NCBI GenBank assembly: GCA_017306245.1
Contig: JAFKIY010000003.1
Location: forward strand, 372,001-436,000
Direction of reading: 5' to 3'
DNA: 64,000 bases
Source: Micrococcales bacterium
GTDB taxonomy: Bacteria > Actinomycetota > Actinomycetes > Actinomycetales > Microbacteriaceae
The position numbers and the translations under genes were made by a program. The first letter of the stretch is position 1, and the number at the start of each line of letters is the position of its first letter. Under the pieces are notes generated by a model. That model worked only from the letters and a program-made list of their open reading frames with translations. It was not told the origin of the DNA and did not search any database. Of this stretch, positions 8,249 through 16,107 are shown piece after piece.

Positions 8249-8482
8249 TGCGGCTCCTCGACATCCTGCGGCTGGCTAGTCAAAGTGTGACGGAATGTCA
8301 GAACAACAGGTATCCTCACTCTGGGTGGGAAATGGGGGCAGTCAGGGTCGCGCGCAGTATCGCCGCGTGGTCTGCGGCACTACGGAAACCTCCACAGCGG
8401 TCCAAGCGGACGAGCGGGGGTGCGCCTCGGCATGCAGTCTCGGCCGAACGACGACAACTCGACAACCGCAGCGCGCGGTGTG

Positions 8483-8525
8483 ACAAAGTGACAGGAGAGG
8501 GGATGGCGGTATTTGAACCCGCGTA
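8483..8525 (-). repeat. Degenerate copy of tRNA-Gly 3' end (putative att site)
   Basis: This stretch repeats, in the same orientation, the 3' part of the tRNA-Gly gene and its downstream flank. The shared blocks are ACAAAGTGACAG (8483-8494, matching 10214-10225), GAGAGGGGATG, and AACCCGCGTAA. Within the tRNA part 20 of 24 bases agree. It is not a functional tRNA because the 5' half is missing. It is the expected scar of integration at a tRNA 3' end and marks the left edge of the island. Confidence 0.75.
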
Positions 8526-8603
8526 AGAAAGTCCCTTCTCCCACGCCTCTTTGACGAAGGGTTTGAGCCACCCGGTGCCATTTCAACCAAGGAGAGGGCC
8601 AAC

Positions 8604-8771
8604 GTGTTGGCGATCGCCAAAAAGGCATCGGAGCTACGGCCGGCGACATCGTCTGCGATTTCGACAATAAATGTCATTTCGATTGCGCTACATGTTGCTT
8701 TGCCTAATGGGCGAGATCCCGACCTAATCTCGCTTCGTTCGTGCCGTGTGATTGACTTGGCACATGGGTGA
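8604..8771 (+). CDS. Possible small or truncated gene coupled to the HEPN gene
   Basis: A GTG at 8604 preceded by AAGGAG opens a 55-codon frame that ends TGA inside the first codons of the HEPN gene (ATGGGTGA), an arrangement typical of translational coupling. The frame is open further up to 8517, exactly at the att-like repeat, and reads as plausible protein (for example RLFDEGFEPPGAISTKERAN), so this may be the tail of a gene cut by the integration event. I do not recognise it. A minus-strand frame over the same bases is less convincing because it translates the tRNA repeat. Confidence 0.35.
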   Translation: MLAIAKKASELRPATSSAISTINVISIALHVALPNGRDPDLISLRSCRVIDLAHG

Positions 8772-9993
8772 CACTGAACGCTCCAAGGTCGGCCAAACAC
8801 TTGAATTGTTGCGCGACACACTTGCCGATTATGTCGATGCGGCTATGACAAATGCGTACGGTCTGCACTGGGACCAGCGACTGGCAGTGGAGGATGCTAA
8901 GCGTCGCAAGAGCAGCCGGAAGCTGGTCGTGTCGAAGGGTGACCTATCGGTGATGCTCAAGGTTATTCAGCATGAACGAATCGCGCCGTGGGCAAGCCCG
9001 AAGACATATCCTGATCCTCGGATTCGATCATTTGCCAGCGAGATTCTTACTCTTCGAAACTTGTATTCGCACGGCGACGATTGCGTAAACGAGTATTTCC
9101 GTCTGATTGACACATCCAGCCGCTTTCTCCACCTGCTGAATCTTTCGGTTCCCAATGGGCTGGCGTCGCAGCAGCAGATGCCACCTCATGCGTCTGGAGG
9201 AGACCCATCCATTTTGGGGCGTGCCAAACCTAGAGTTCCATTGGACCATTTTGAGAATGAGGTTGCGCGGCTGGGTGAGTCTGGTGAACGCGCTGCAAGG
9301 TTGCTTCACACGCAGAGCGAGATTTACGAGGCATTGCTTGCTGGCGTCGCATTGGGCGATACCAATGGCAACAAGCGGGTTTCAGACGCACTCAGCTTTC
9401 TTACCGAGGTTGACCTGCTCGAAGCGGATGGAGCGAACGAAGGCTCTACTGTCCTTAAGGTACTGGCAACATATTTGCGTTTTCTGCTACTGACGGGGCT
9501 TAGTCGCCTCTTGCTACAACGTTGCATATTTGATGAACTTCGCAATTTCGCCTCGCCCAATGGAAGTCGAACGCCACAAGAATCCGCAGGTTTTGAACGA
9601 GTTGAAATACTGCTGCAAGCAATGGAGCAGACCGAATTTGAACTCGCAGAGAAACTGGTTCAGCTCGCGCGGCAGTTGAATGATGGTGACGCGATTCCGA
9701 ATACGGTGATCTTGCTCGCCAATCAGGTGTTGAAGAAAGATCCGACCATCGACAAGGATGCAGAGCTTCGATTGACGAGAGATTCCGTTGCCCGTGCGCG
9801 GATGTTGGCTGCAATGGATCCCGGCACCATCTATGAAACCTGCATTGTGACGGAGCTTCGTGAAGAAGGCGAACGATGTAACGACCTTGGGCGCTCGGAA
9901 GAGGCCATCCGAGCTTTTGCCCGTGCGGACGAGATAATAGACCGATACCCAGCTGCCGATCCCAACCTCGCGTTTTTGCAGGATTGCTTCTAG
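8764..9993 (+). CDS. Swt1-type HEPN domain protein with possible TPR-like C-terminus
   Basis: A 409-residue protein. The first 125 residues match the Swt1-family HEPN pattern: an N-terminal helix (VGQTLELLRDTLADYV), YG..W, GDLSVMLKVI, then RIRSFASEILTLRNLYSH and a final helix with DTSSRFLHLLN. RNLYSH gives the catalytic-type R-x4-H motif (R98, H103) of HEPN ribonucleases. The rest is helical, ending in a TPR-like pair (CNDLGRSEEAIRAFARADEI). HEPN proteins are commonly RNA-cleaving effectors in defence or toxin systems. ATG 8764 is preferred over TTG 8752. Low GC and the tRNA-Gly direct repeats indicate transfer. Target and trigger are unknown. Confidence 0.75.
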   Translation: MGDTERSKVGQTLELLRDTLADYVDAAMTNAYGLHWDQRLAVEDAKRRKSSRKLVVSKGDLSVMLKVIQHERIAPWASPKTYPDPRIRSFASEILTLRNLYSHGDDCVNEYFRLIDTSSRFLHLLNLSVPNGLASQQQMPPHASGGDPSILGRAKPRVPLDHFENEVARLGESGERAARLLHTQSEIYEALLAGVALGDTNGNKRVSDALSFLTEVDLLEADGANEGSTVLKVLATYLRFLLLTGLSRLLLQRCIFDELRNFASPNGSRTPQESAGFERVEILLQAMEQTEFELAEKLVQLARQLNDGDAIPNTVILLANQVLKKDPTIDKDAELRLTRDSVARARMLAAMDPGTIYETCIVTELREEGERCNDLGRSEEAIRAFARADEIIDRYPAADPNLAFLQDCF

Positions 9994-10112
9994 ACGACGA
10001 ATAGCAATTGCCGCCAAAAGGCACGGTAAAGCAAACTTGTTAGGGGCAGTGGGTTGGTCAATTTCCGCAGTTGCGCAATCTCGGGCTTTGTGCGAGCCCA
10101 CGTGATGTAAAT

Positions 10113-10177
10113 CCTCAACTTAGGCGAGAATTCACGATGTCATACCGTCTCACTCGACGATTTCGCCTGTATTGAGG
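10113..10177. repeat. Imperfect inverted repeat at the island's right end
   Basis: CCTCAACTTAGGCG (10113-10126) pairs with CGCCTGTATTGAGG (10164-10177) at 11 of 14 positions around a 37-base loop. It lies between the HEPN gene and tRNA-Gly. It could be a recombinase arm site or a folded transcript end; no T-run follows. Confidence 0.35.
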
Positions 10178-10236
10178 CGAGTCGCATTTACCCTGAGAAC
10201 CCACAGAGCTCACACAAAGTGACAGAGGTAAGGGAG

Positions 10237-10307
10237 AGGGGATGACGGGAATCGAACCCGCGTAATCAGTTTGGAAGACTGAGGCTCTACCATTGAGCTA
10301 CATCCCC
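10237..10307 (-). tRNA. tRNA-Gly (anticodon TCC)
   Basis: Read on the minus strand, GGGGATG (5' acceptor) pairs perfectly with CATCCCC, the anticodon arm CCTCAGTCTTCCAAACTGA presents TCC, and the T-arm is GCGGG-TTCGATT-CCCGT. The discriminator is T and CCA is not encoded. Its 3' end faces the low-GC island and is partly duplicated at 8483-8525. Confidence 0.95.
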
Positions 10308-10364
10308 GCGAGCGTCCAAACGGTCGACAGCGCGCTGCAATCCTAATGCATGGAGGTGGCCCGA

Positions 10365-10811
10365 ATGCCGAACTGGCGGGCGCACGTGCGCGAGCCAATT
10401 GTCACGGCGATGGTCTGTATCGCGCTCGCGTTGGCCGCCGTCATCGTGATGCTGCTCACCAGCGGCAATTCCGGGTATTTTGGGGTCACGTTCTTTCTCG
10501 GGATCTGGTACCCCCTGTTCATCGCGATCCCCTGGGTGTTGTTCACCGCGATCCTCTCCTGGCTGATGCGCCATCGATCCGAGTGGTGGAGGCTCGCCAT
10601 GGGCGGATGCGTAAGCCTCGTCCTCGCGACCCTTGCCCTCTGGCCGCTCTGGACAACCGCAATCCGGTCCGGCGCGGGCCTCAGCACGCGCGATGCTCCC
10701 GGTCTGGCGTTCGCGGCCGCGGCAGTCATTGCGGTGAGCGCCATACAACTCATCGTGCACCTGATATTTCGGGCGCGACGAGAAAAAGAGTCGATGCCAG
10801 AACTCGGCTAG
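10365..10811 (+). CDS. Hypothetical four-helix membrane protein
   Basis: A 148-residue protein with four hydrophobic helices (about 13-34, 42-66, 78-97 and 115-138), basic residues at the N-terminus and after the last helix (FRARREKE). The ATG at 10365 has GGAGGTG six bases upstream; the earlier in-frame ATG at 10350 overlaps that ribosome site. No recognisable domain. It lies between two tRNA genes in the same direction as tig. Membrane location is clear; function is unknown. Confidence 0.65.
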   Translation: MPNWRAHVREPIVTAMVCIALALAAVIVMLLTSGNSGYFGVTFFLGIWYPLFIAIPWVLFTAILSWLMRHRSEWWRLAMGGCVSLVLATLALWPLWTTAIRSGAGLSTRDAPGLAFAAAAVIAVSAIQLIVHLIFRARREKESMPELG

Positions 10812-10873
10812 ACTTGCCGAGGCCAATTTCTGTGGGCGTGCGCGCTATCCGATTCTCTGGCCGACATCCTTCG

Positions 10874-10949
<76 letters not shown>

Positions 10950-11000
10950 CACAATCCCCAGACCAGCACCGCAGAATCACCAACCAGGAGAAATCGAATC

Positions 11001-12335
11001 GTGAAGACCAATGTCGAGCGCCTGAGCCCCACCCGCGTGAAGCTGACCATCTCGGTCACCCCCGACGAGCTGAAGCCCAGCGTCGATCACGCCTACAAGC
11101 ACATCGCGGAGCAGGTCAACATCCCTGGCTTCCGCAAAGGCAAAGTGCCCGCGCCCATCATCGACCAGCGCGTCGGACGCGAGGAAGTCCTCAACCACGC
11201 GGTGAGCGACGGCCTCGACAAGTTCTACCGTCAGGCAGCGGATGAGGCGAAGGTGCGCCCGCTCGGCCGTCCCAGCGCCGACATCATCGAACTGCCGAAC
11301 CTCAAAGACTTCAGCGGCGACCTCACCGTCACCGTCGAGGTGGATGTGCGCCCCGAATTCACCCTCCCCAAACTGGACGGCCTGAAACTCACCGTCGACG
11401 CCGTCGAGGTCACGGATGACGAAGTTGAACAGGAGCTGCAGGAATTGCTCAGCCGCTTCGGCACCCTCGTCACCGTTGACCGACCGGCAGCCACCGGCGA
11501 CTTCGTCCAGATCGACCTGAACGCGACCATCGCGGGCGAAGAAGTCGACACCGCGAGCGGCATCTCCTACGAGGTGGGCAGCGGCGAACTCATCGACGGC
11601 ATCGACGAAGCTCTCGACGGGTTGAGCGCCGGCGAGGACACCACGTTCGAGGCGCCCCTTATGGGCGGCGACCACGAAGGCGAGAACGCGCTCATCGCCA
11701 TCCACCTCACCGCGGTGAAGGAACGCGAACTTCCCGCCGCGGATGATGACTTCGCCCAGATCGCGAGCCAGTTCGACACGATCGATGAACTGAAGGCGGA
11801 CATCCGTGAGCAGGTCGGACGCTCCAAGGTGTTCGGCCAGGGCGCTCAGGCCCGCGACCAGATTGTCGACAAGCTTCTCGAGCTGGTCGAGATCCCCGTT
11901 CCGCCGCAGCTCGTCGAAGACGAGGTGCACCGCCACCTCGAAAATGAGCAGCGCCTCGAAGACGACGAGCACCGCGCCGAAGTGACCGTGTCGAGCGAGA
12001 AGACGTTCCGCAGCCAGATCCTGCTCGACGCCATCGTGGAAGCCGAGGAGGTCAAGGTCAGCCAGGAGGAACTCACCCAGTACCTCATGCAGGGCGCAGC
12101 CCAGTACCAGATGGAGCCGGGCGAGTTCATCAAGGTGCTCGACGAGAACGGCCAAATCCCCGGCATGGTCGCCGAGGTCGCCCGAGGCAAGGCGCTCGCC
12201 ACGGTGCTGGCGAAGGCGAAAGTCACCGACACCGACGGCAAGGCCGTCGACCTCAGCGCGTTCACGGCATCCGCCACGGCAGACGGCGGCGACATCATCG
12301 ACGCGGATGCCGGACACGAAGGCCACGACCACTAA
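11001..12335 (+). CDS. tig: Trigger factor, ribosome-associated chaperone
   Basis: A 444-residue trigger factor. The N-terminal ribosome-docking signature GFRKGKVP is at about residues 43-50, a middle FKBP-type peptidyl-prolyl isomerase domain runs to about 245 ([18 protein letters not shown]), and the C-terminal chaperone arms follow, ending in an acidic, His-containing tail. It binds near the polypeptide exit site and shields nascent chains. The GTG start at 11001 has AGGAGA nine bases upstream. Its place directly before clpP1-clpP2-clpX matches the conserved tig-clp order of many bacteria. Residues are as expected for the family. Confidence 0.96.
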   Translation: MKTNVERLSPTRVKLTISVTPDELKPSVDHAYKHIAEQVNIPGFRKGKVPAPIIDQRVGREEVLNHAVSDGLDKFYRQAADEAKVRPLGRPSADIIELPNLKDFSGDLTVTVEVDVRPEFTLPKLDGLKLTVDAVEVTDDEVEQELQELLSRFGTLVTVDRPAATGDFVQIDLNATIAGEEVDTASGISYEVGSGELIDGIDEALDGLSAGEDTTFEAPLMGGDHEGENALIAIHLTAVKERELPAADDDFAQIASQFDTIDELKADIREQVGRSKVFGQGAQARDQIVDKLLELVEIPVPPQLVEDEVHRHLENEQRLEDDEHRAEVTVSSEKTFRSQILLDAIVEAEEVKVSQEELTQYLMQGAAQYQMEPGEFIKVLDENGQIPGMVAEVARGKALATVLAKAKVTDTDGKAVDLSAFTASATADGGDIIDADAGHEGHDH

Positions 12336-12380
12336 AGCCATTCACGGGGCGCGGGCGTTTCCGTCGCGCGCCGACGATCT

Positions 12381-12504
12381 GCCCACGGCGGCTGTGCTGT
12401 TTCGTTCGCGCGGGCTTTGCCCACGGCGGCTGTGCTGTTTCGTTCGCGCGGGCTTTGCCCACGGCGGCTGTGCTGTTTCGTTCGCGCGGGCTTTGCCCAC
12501 GGCG
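12381..12504. repeat. 38-bp tandem repeat, 3.3 copies, upstream of clpP1
   Basis: Three identical head-to-tail copies (12381-12418, 12419-12456, 12457-12494) of a 38-bp unit beginning GCCCACGGCGGCTGTGCTGT, plus the first ten bases of a fourth. Each unit junction forms GGGC-TTT-GCCC, so the array can fold into repeated hairpins. There are no spacers, so it is not a CRISPR. It lies in the 241-base gap between tig and clpP1 and may terminate tig transcription or modulate clpP1. Confidence 0.9.
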
Positions 12505-12576
12505 AACATGGCAGTTCGAGGTCCCGCGCTCCGATAGATTCGACTCACAGCGATAACGGAAACGGAGCTCTACAGA

Positions 12577-13191
12577 ATGGCCCAACCGGCACTGGTCAGC
12601 AGCATCTTCGACCAACTCCTCAAGGACCGCATCATCTGGCTTGGATCAGAGGTGCGCGATGACAACGCCAACGAAATTTGCGCCAAGATTCTGCTCCTCG
12701 CAGCGGAGGACTCCAAGCGCGACATCTACCTGTACATCAACTCGCCCGGCGGCTCCATCACCGCAGGAATGGCGATCTACGACACTATGAAGTTCGTGCC
12801 CAACGACATCGTCACGGTCGGCATCGGCATGGCCGCCTCCATGGGGCAGTTCCTGCTTTCCTCCGGCACGAAAGGCAAGCGGTACATCACGCCCAACGCG
12901 CGCGTGCTCCTGCACCAGCCGTCCGGCGGATTCGGCGGAACCGCTGCGGACATCCAGACCCAGGCGAACCTCATCAACGACATGAAGAAGCGGATGGCCG
13001 AACTCACCGCCGAGCAAACCGGCAAGACCGTCGAGCAGATAATCGAGGACGGCGACCGCGACAACTGGTTCACCGCGCAGCAAGCGCTCGACTACGGTTT
13101 CGTCGACCACTTGCGCGAATTTGCGACGGATGTCGTCGGCGGCGGCGGTACGGACGACTCCGGCAAGTCCGGCGACTCGGCGAAGAAGTAG
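12577..13191 (+). CDS. clpP1: ATP-dependent Clp protease proteolytic subunit 1
   Basis: A 204-residue serine peptidase with the ClpP triad at S88 (GMAASMGQ), H113 (LLHQPSGG) and D162 (DRDNWF), all nine residues less than in E. coli ClpP, and the IGF-region and YINSPGG oxyanion loop. It forms half of the heteromeric ClpP1P2 chamber typical of Actinobacteria, fed by ClpX or ClpC. The C-terminus is Gly/Asp/Ser-rich ([13 protein letters not shown]). It is followed after 14 bases by clpP2 and further on by clpX, so the two subunits are co-transcribed. Confidence 0.95.
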   Translation: MAQPALVSSIFDQLLKDRIIWLGSEVRDDNANEICAKILLLAAEDSKRDIYLYINSPGGSITAGMAIYDTMKFVPNDIVTVGIGMAASMGQFLLSSGTKGKRYITPNARVLLHQPSGGFGGTAADIQTQANLINDMKKRMAELTAEQTGKTVEQIIEDGDRDNWFTAQQALDYGFVDHLREFATDVVGGGGTDDSGKSGDSAKK

Positions 13192-13205
13192 GGACGGACA
13201 GGACA

Positions 13206-13877
13206 ATGGAATTCACGAACTTGAACCCCGGCGGACTGGCCCGCCCCACCGCGGAGTCCCGCTACATCCTCCCCACCTTCGAGGAGCGCACCGCCTACGG
13301 TTACAAGCGTCAGGACCCGTACGCGAAACTGTTTGAGGACCGCATCGTGTTCCTCGGCGTGCAAATCGACGACGCCTCGGCGGATGACGTCATGGCGCAG
13401 CTCCTCGTGCTGGAGAGCCAGGATCCCGACCGCGACATCGTCATGTACATCAACTCGCCCGGTGGCTCATTCACGGCGATGACCGCGATCTACGACACCA
13501 TGCAGTACATTCGCCCGGAAATTCAGACGGTGTGCCTCGGCCAGGCCGCCTCCGCGGCAGCCGTGCTGCTGGCGGCGGGCTCGCCCGGCAAGCGCCTCGC
13601 GCTGCCGAACGCGCGCATCGTCATCCACCAGCCGGCGACCGGCGATGCCGGCCACGGGCAGGCGTCGGACATCGAGATTCAGGCCAGGGAGATCCAGCGG
13701 ATGCGCACCTGGCTCGAGGAGACGATCTCGCACCACTCGAACCGCACGCCGGAGCAGGTAAACAAGGACATCGACCGCGACAACATCCTGAGCGCGGCGG
13801 AGGCGCTCGAGTACGGTCTCATCGACCAGGTGCTCACGAGCCGCAAGAACACCCCGGCGGCCATTACCGCAAGCTGA
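13206..13877 (+). CDS. clpP2: ATP-dependent Clp protease proteolytic subunit 2
   Basis: A 223-residue ClpP paralogue with a longer N-terminus than ClpP1. Triad residues are S116 ([10 protein letters not shown]), H141 (IVIHQP) and D192 (IDRDNIL); [22 protein letters not shown] is the conserved core. Start at ATG 13206 is set by the GGGACGGACAGGACA leader and by the position relative to the clpP1 stop. Together with ClpP1 it makes the mixed tetradecamer that degrades ssrA-tagged and regulatory substrates in the cytosol. In Actinobacteria both subunits are normally needed. Confidence 0.95.
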   Translation: MEFTNLNPGGLARPTAESRYILPTFEERTAYGYKRQDPYAKLFEDRIVFLGVQIDDASADDVMAQLLVLESQDPDRDIVMYINSPGGSFTAMTAIYDTMQYIRPEIQTVCLGQAASAAAVLLAAGSPGKRLALPNARIVIHQPATGDAGHGQASDIEIQAREIQRMRTWLEETISHHSNRTPEQVNKDIDRDNILSAAEALEYGLIDQVLTSRKNTPAAITAS

Positions 13878-13890
13878 CCGTGACCGTTGC

Positions 13891-13913
13891 CGGTGTGCGA
13901 ATCGCGCACACCG
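13891..13913. terminator. Hairpin between convergent clpP2 and copC-like genes
   Basis: CGGTGTGCG and CGCACACCG form a perfect 9-bp stem with a 5-base loop in the 53-base gap between convergent genes. No T-run is present on either side, but position and strength suggest a two-way transcript end. Confidence 0.55.
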
Positions 13914-13930
13914 ACAACTCAGTCACGCGG

Positions 13931-14566
13931 CTACGCGTCGGTGCCCGACTCGTCGTCCGGCTCTGGCTCTTCAGCCTTCCTGCGCGGCCGGATCAGCAGA
14001 ACGGTTGCGAGCGCGGCAAGAGCGATCGCCACGACGGCGCCGCCGATCCACAGGATGTCCGTCGACGTGTTGTCGGCAGACACCGGTGCAGGAGGTGGCG
14101 AGTTGAGCGCACCCGCGCCGCACGTCGGTACGGTCGGCGAACCTTTCGTGGTCGACTCCGCACCCGCGGCGGGTTGCCAGCGGAACGGGATCGTGTCGGA
14201 GACCGTGTGGCCATCCGTAGACACCACCTGCCAGGTCAGCGTGTAGTCGCCGGCCGGACCCAGCGCGGCGGGCGTCGACACGGAAGGGCCATACACGGTT
14301 ACGCAGCCGTCCCCGTAGTAAAGCCCGTCGGGCCCGGTGACTTCCATGAAGAAGCCGCCGCCGGTCCCGCCCAGTTCGAGAAGGTTGTCATTGGTGGTGA
14401 CGACGAACTGATCGGGGAGGGTTGTGAGCGTCTCATTGATGCCGGGGGTGGATGACACATAGAAGTTGTGCGCCACGGCAGGCACGGCAAACGCTACGGC
14501 CGCGGCGACGGCCACGATTCCGGCGATGCCGACGATTGCCGCCCCGCGGGAAATTCTGCGCCCCAT
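13931..14566 (-). CDS. CopC-domain periplasmic copper protein, membrane-anchored
   Basis: A 211-residue exported protein: signal peptide to about residue 32 (AVAFAVPAVA), a CopC-like beta domain beginning with histidine (HNFYVSSTPG) as the likely first copper ligand, GDYTLTWQVVSTDGHTVSDTIPF as the CopC signature with a second histidine, a Pro-rich spacer and a C-terminal helix (about 172-193) with an acidic/basic tail. CopC domains bind Cu(II) outside the membrane. It lies three bases after the YcnI-like gene, with which it forms an operon. Confidence 0.82.
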   Translation of the reverse strand: MGRRISRGAAIVGIAGIVAVAAAVAFAVPAVAHNFYVSSTPGINETLTTLPDQFVVTTNDNLLELGGTGGGFFMEVTGPDGLYYGDGCVTVYGPSVSTPAALGPAGDYTLTWQVVSTDGHTVSDTIPFRWQPAAGAESTTKGSPTVPTCGAGALNSPPPAPVSADNTSTDILWIGGAVVAIALAALATVLLIRPRRKAEEPEPDDESGTDA

Positions 14567-14569
14567 CGA

Positions 14570-15262
14570 TTACACCGTTGCCTTTCTCCGCAAGGCGGTC
14601 ACAGCCACGACGATACCAATGACGCCGACGACGAGCCCGCCGATGCCGAGACCGCGCGCGAGCGCATCTGAGGTGCCGGCGGCCGCGGCGTCAGAGTGCG
14701 TGTCGCCATCCGTCGCCTCGGCATGGTGTTCGCCAGCGGGTACGTCGTTCACATAAATGATGGGGGCGGGATGCTCGGCGCCGCTCTGGGTTCCCGTCCA
14801 CGACACGACCGTGCCGTCGCTGTAGGTCTGGTCCGCCGTCAGCACGATCGATCCGGTATCCGGTATAGGGCCGAGCGACAGCGGAAACACCTGGAGTTGG
14901 CCGGCGCTGATTTCGTGGCCGGGCGTCGCCGTCCAGACGACTTTGGTGACAGCCTCAGTGATCGTGTTGTCGCCAACCTTCACCGGTGCGGGGAGCGTGG
15001 TGCGAACCAGCTCGGTGTCCCATCCCGCGACGGGCACATAACTCACTGAGAGAATCGGCGTATCGGTCGGCAGAGTCACTTCGATCTTGTTCGTCACCGC
15101 GGTGGCCGACTCATTAGGCACTGTGATGTCGATGAGCGCGTACGAGCCGGCTGGCGCCGTGTTCGGGCTTACCGTGACGTGGGCGGATGCGGACAAGGGT
15201 GCGGCAAGGGTCAGCAGCAGTGCGGCGGCCCCGGCCGCGGTGATTGCGGCGGTGCGGTTCAT
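14570..15262 (-). CDS. YcnI-like (DUF1775) copper-binding protein
   Basis: A 230-residue exported protein. After the signal peptide (to about residue 28, PLSASA), the mature chain starts with histidine (HVTVSPNTAPAGSY), the feature used for Cu(II) binding by YcnI. The DUF1775 core (ITVPNESATAVTNKIEVTLP; WTATPG; VLTADQTYSDGTVVSW) follows, then a His/Asp/Ala linker and a C-terminal helix. ATG 15262 has AAAGGA six bases upstream; the upstream 17-residue extension is rejected. YcnI is thought to act with CopC/CopD-type proteins in copper handling at the cell surface. Confidence 0.85.
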   Translation of the reverse strand: MNRTAAITAAGAAALLLTLAAPLSASAHVTVSPNTAPAGSYALIDITVPNESATAVTNKIEVTLPTDTPILSVSYVPVAGWDTELVRTTLPAPVKVGDNTITEAVTKVVWTATPGHEISAGQLQVFPLSLGPIPDTGSIVLTADQTYSDGTVVSWTGTQSGAEHPAPIIYVNDVPAGEHHAEATDGDTHSDAAAAGTSDALARGLGIGGLVVGVIGIVVAVTALRRKATV

Positions 15263-15340
15263 GAAAATCCTTTCGGCCATGCCGGAGGCAGGCGGAACGT
15301 GGGTGGTGCGCAACGGCGCGGTTGCGCGAAAGAGCGTTGA

Positions 15341-15934
15341 TCAGAAGGCGGCGCGCGTCGGAGGACCCCGGTAGCGAAGTCCCGAAAAGTCGATGCGGGA
15401 TAGCAGGCGGAGGCGGCGCTTCGACTCGGTCGGGCACAGCGGTGCCGGCCATCGGGTGCCCGGCGCATCCGCGAATGCAGGGAAGAGGGAGAGGATCGCT
15501 TTCCGGGCGACGCGCACGGTCGCCGCCATGCTGCGTTCGCCGAATGCCAGCACGACAATCGTGACGATCGCGGCGCCGATGTGCGCGAGAACCATGTTCT
15601 GGGCCGCATGAACGTGGATGGGAACCGCGCTGAAATCGATGGGCGCGTTGTGGACGTGCCCGAGCGCCCCCGGTGCCGCGACGGATGCAGACCCGAGCGA
15701 ACCGAAAAGCCCGTGGTAGAGAGCCTGACTCGCAACGACGGAGGCGACCAGGCGTGTTCGCGGCATCCTTCGACCGGCGAGCGCCGTGCACGCGATCACC
15801 GAGAACACGACGCAGAGGGAGATTCCGGCGAACCCGGGCAAGGGCCCGCCGGCCAGCGAGTGCCAGAACGCAGCAACGAAGAGCGAGACGGTGGCGGCGA
15901 CGGTTCCCCGGGCAACTCTTGCCCACCGTGTCAT
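15341..15934 (-). CDS. Hypothetical His-containing membrane protein of the copper cluster
   Basis: A 197-residue protein with about four hydrophobic helices (about 8-30, 32-48, 52-75 and 108-130). Between them lies a histidine-rich stretch (GHVHNAPIDFSAVPIHVHAAQ, with H in HVH twice, split here by an acidic residue), and a following AHIGAAIVTIVVL helix. The histidines and the position directly upstream of the ycnI- and copC-like genes suggest a membrane metal-handling partner; no known family was recognised. ATG 15934 is chosen for GAGGTGA seven bases upstream. The C-terminal 50 residues are basic and probably cytoplasmic. Confidence 0.68.
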   Translation of the reverse strand: MTRWARVARGTVAATVSLFVAAFWHSLAGGPLPGFAGISLCVVFSVIACTALAGRRMPRTRLVASVVASQALYHGLFGSLGSASVAAPGALGHVHNAPIDFSAVPIHVHAAQNMVLAHIGAAIVTIVVLAFGERSMAATVRVARKAILSLFPAFADAPGTRWPAPLCPTESKRRLRLLSRIDFSGLRYRGPPTRAAF

Positions 15935-16107
15935 GTACGTCACCTCAAGTATTTCGGGCACATTCTTCGCCTCCATTCTAGGCGGCGCGCCGAGGGCGTA
16001 AATCGTCACGTTGCAGCGACTGTCCCTGCCGCGGGTTAGGCTCGTACCTGCACAGTATTCGGCGCGAACTGCCTGACGGATTGGGCGGGAAACAACGGGA
16101 GGCGAGC

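Larger units (their letters stand above)
8483..10265. mobile_element. Small low-GC island integrated at tRNA-Gly, carrying a HEPN gene
   Basis: About 1.75 kb bounded by direct repeats: the tRNA-Gly fragment at 8483-8525 and the 3' end of the intact tRNA-Gly (10214-10265). The geometry is that of tRNA-targeted integration, with the intact gene on one side and the duplicated 3' end distal. Base composition drops inside: bases 9001-9060 contain 26 G+C and 9601-9660 contain 27, against clearly higher values in flanking genes. Only one sizeable gene (HEPN protein) and one small upstream frame are present. There is no integrase, so the unit would depend on a recombinase from elsewhere, or is a deletion remnant of a larger element. 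Confidence 0.65.

Noticed and set aside
8342..8821. A 159-codon minus-strand gene at the island's left edge
   Set aside because: Its middle translates the tRNA-Gly repeat (TRVQIPPSP), a common false-protein signature, and it has no ribosome site.
12381..12504. CRISPR array
   Set aside because: The 38-bp units are contiguous with no spacers, and no cas genes are in the window.
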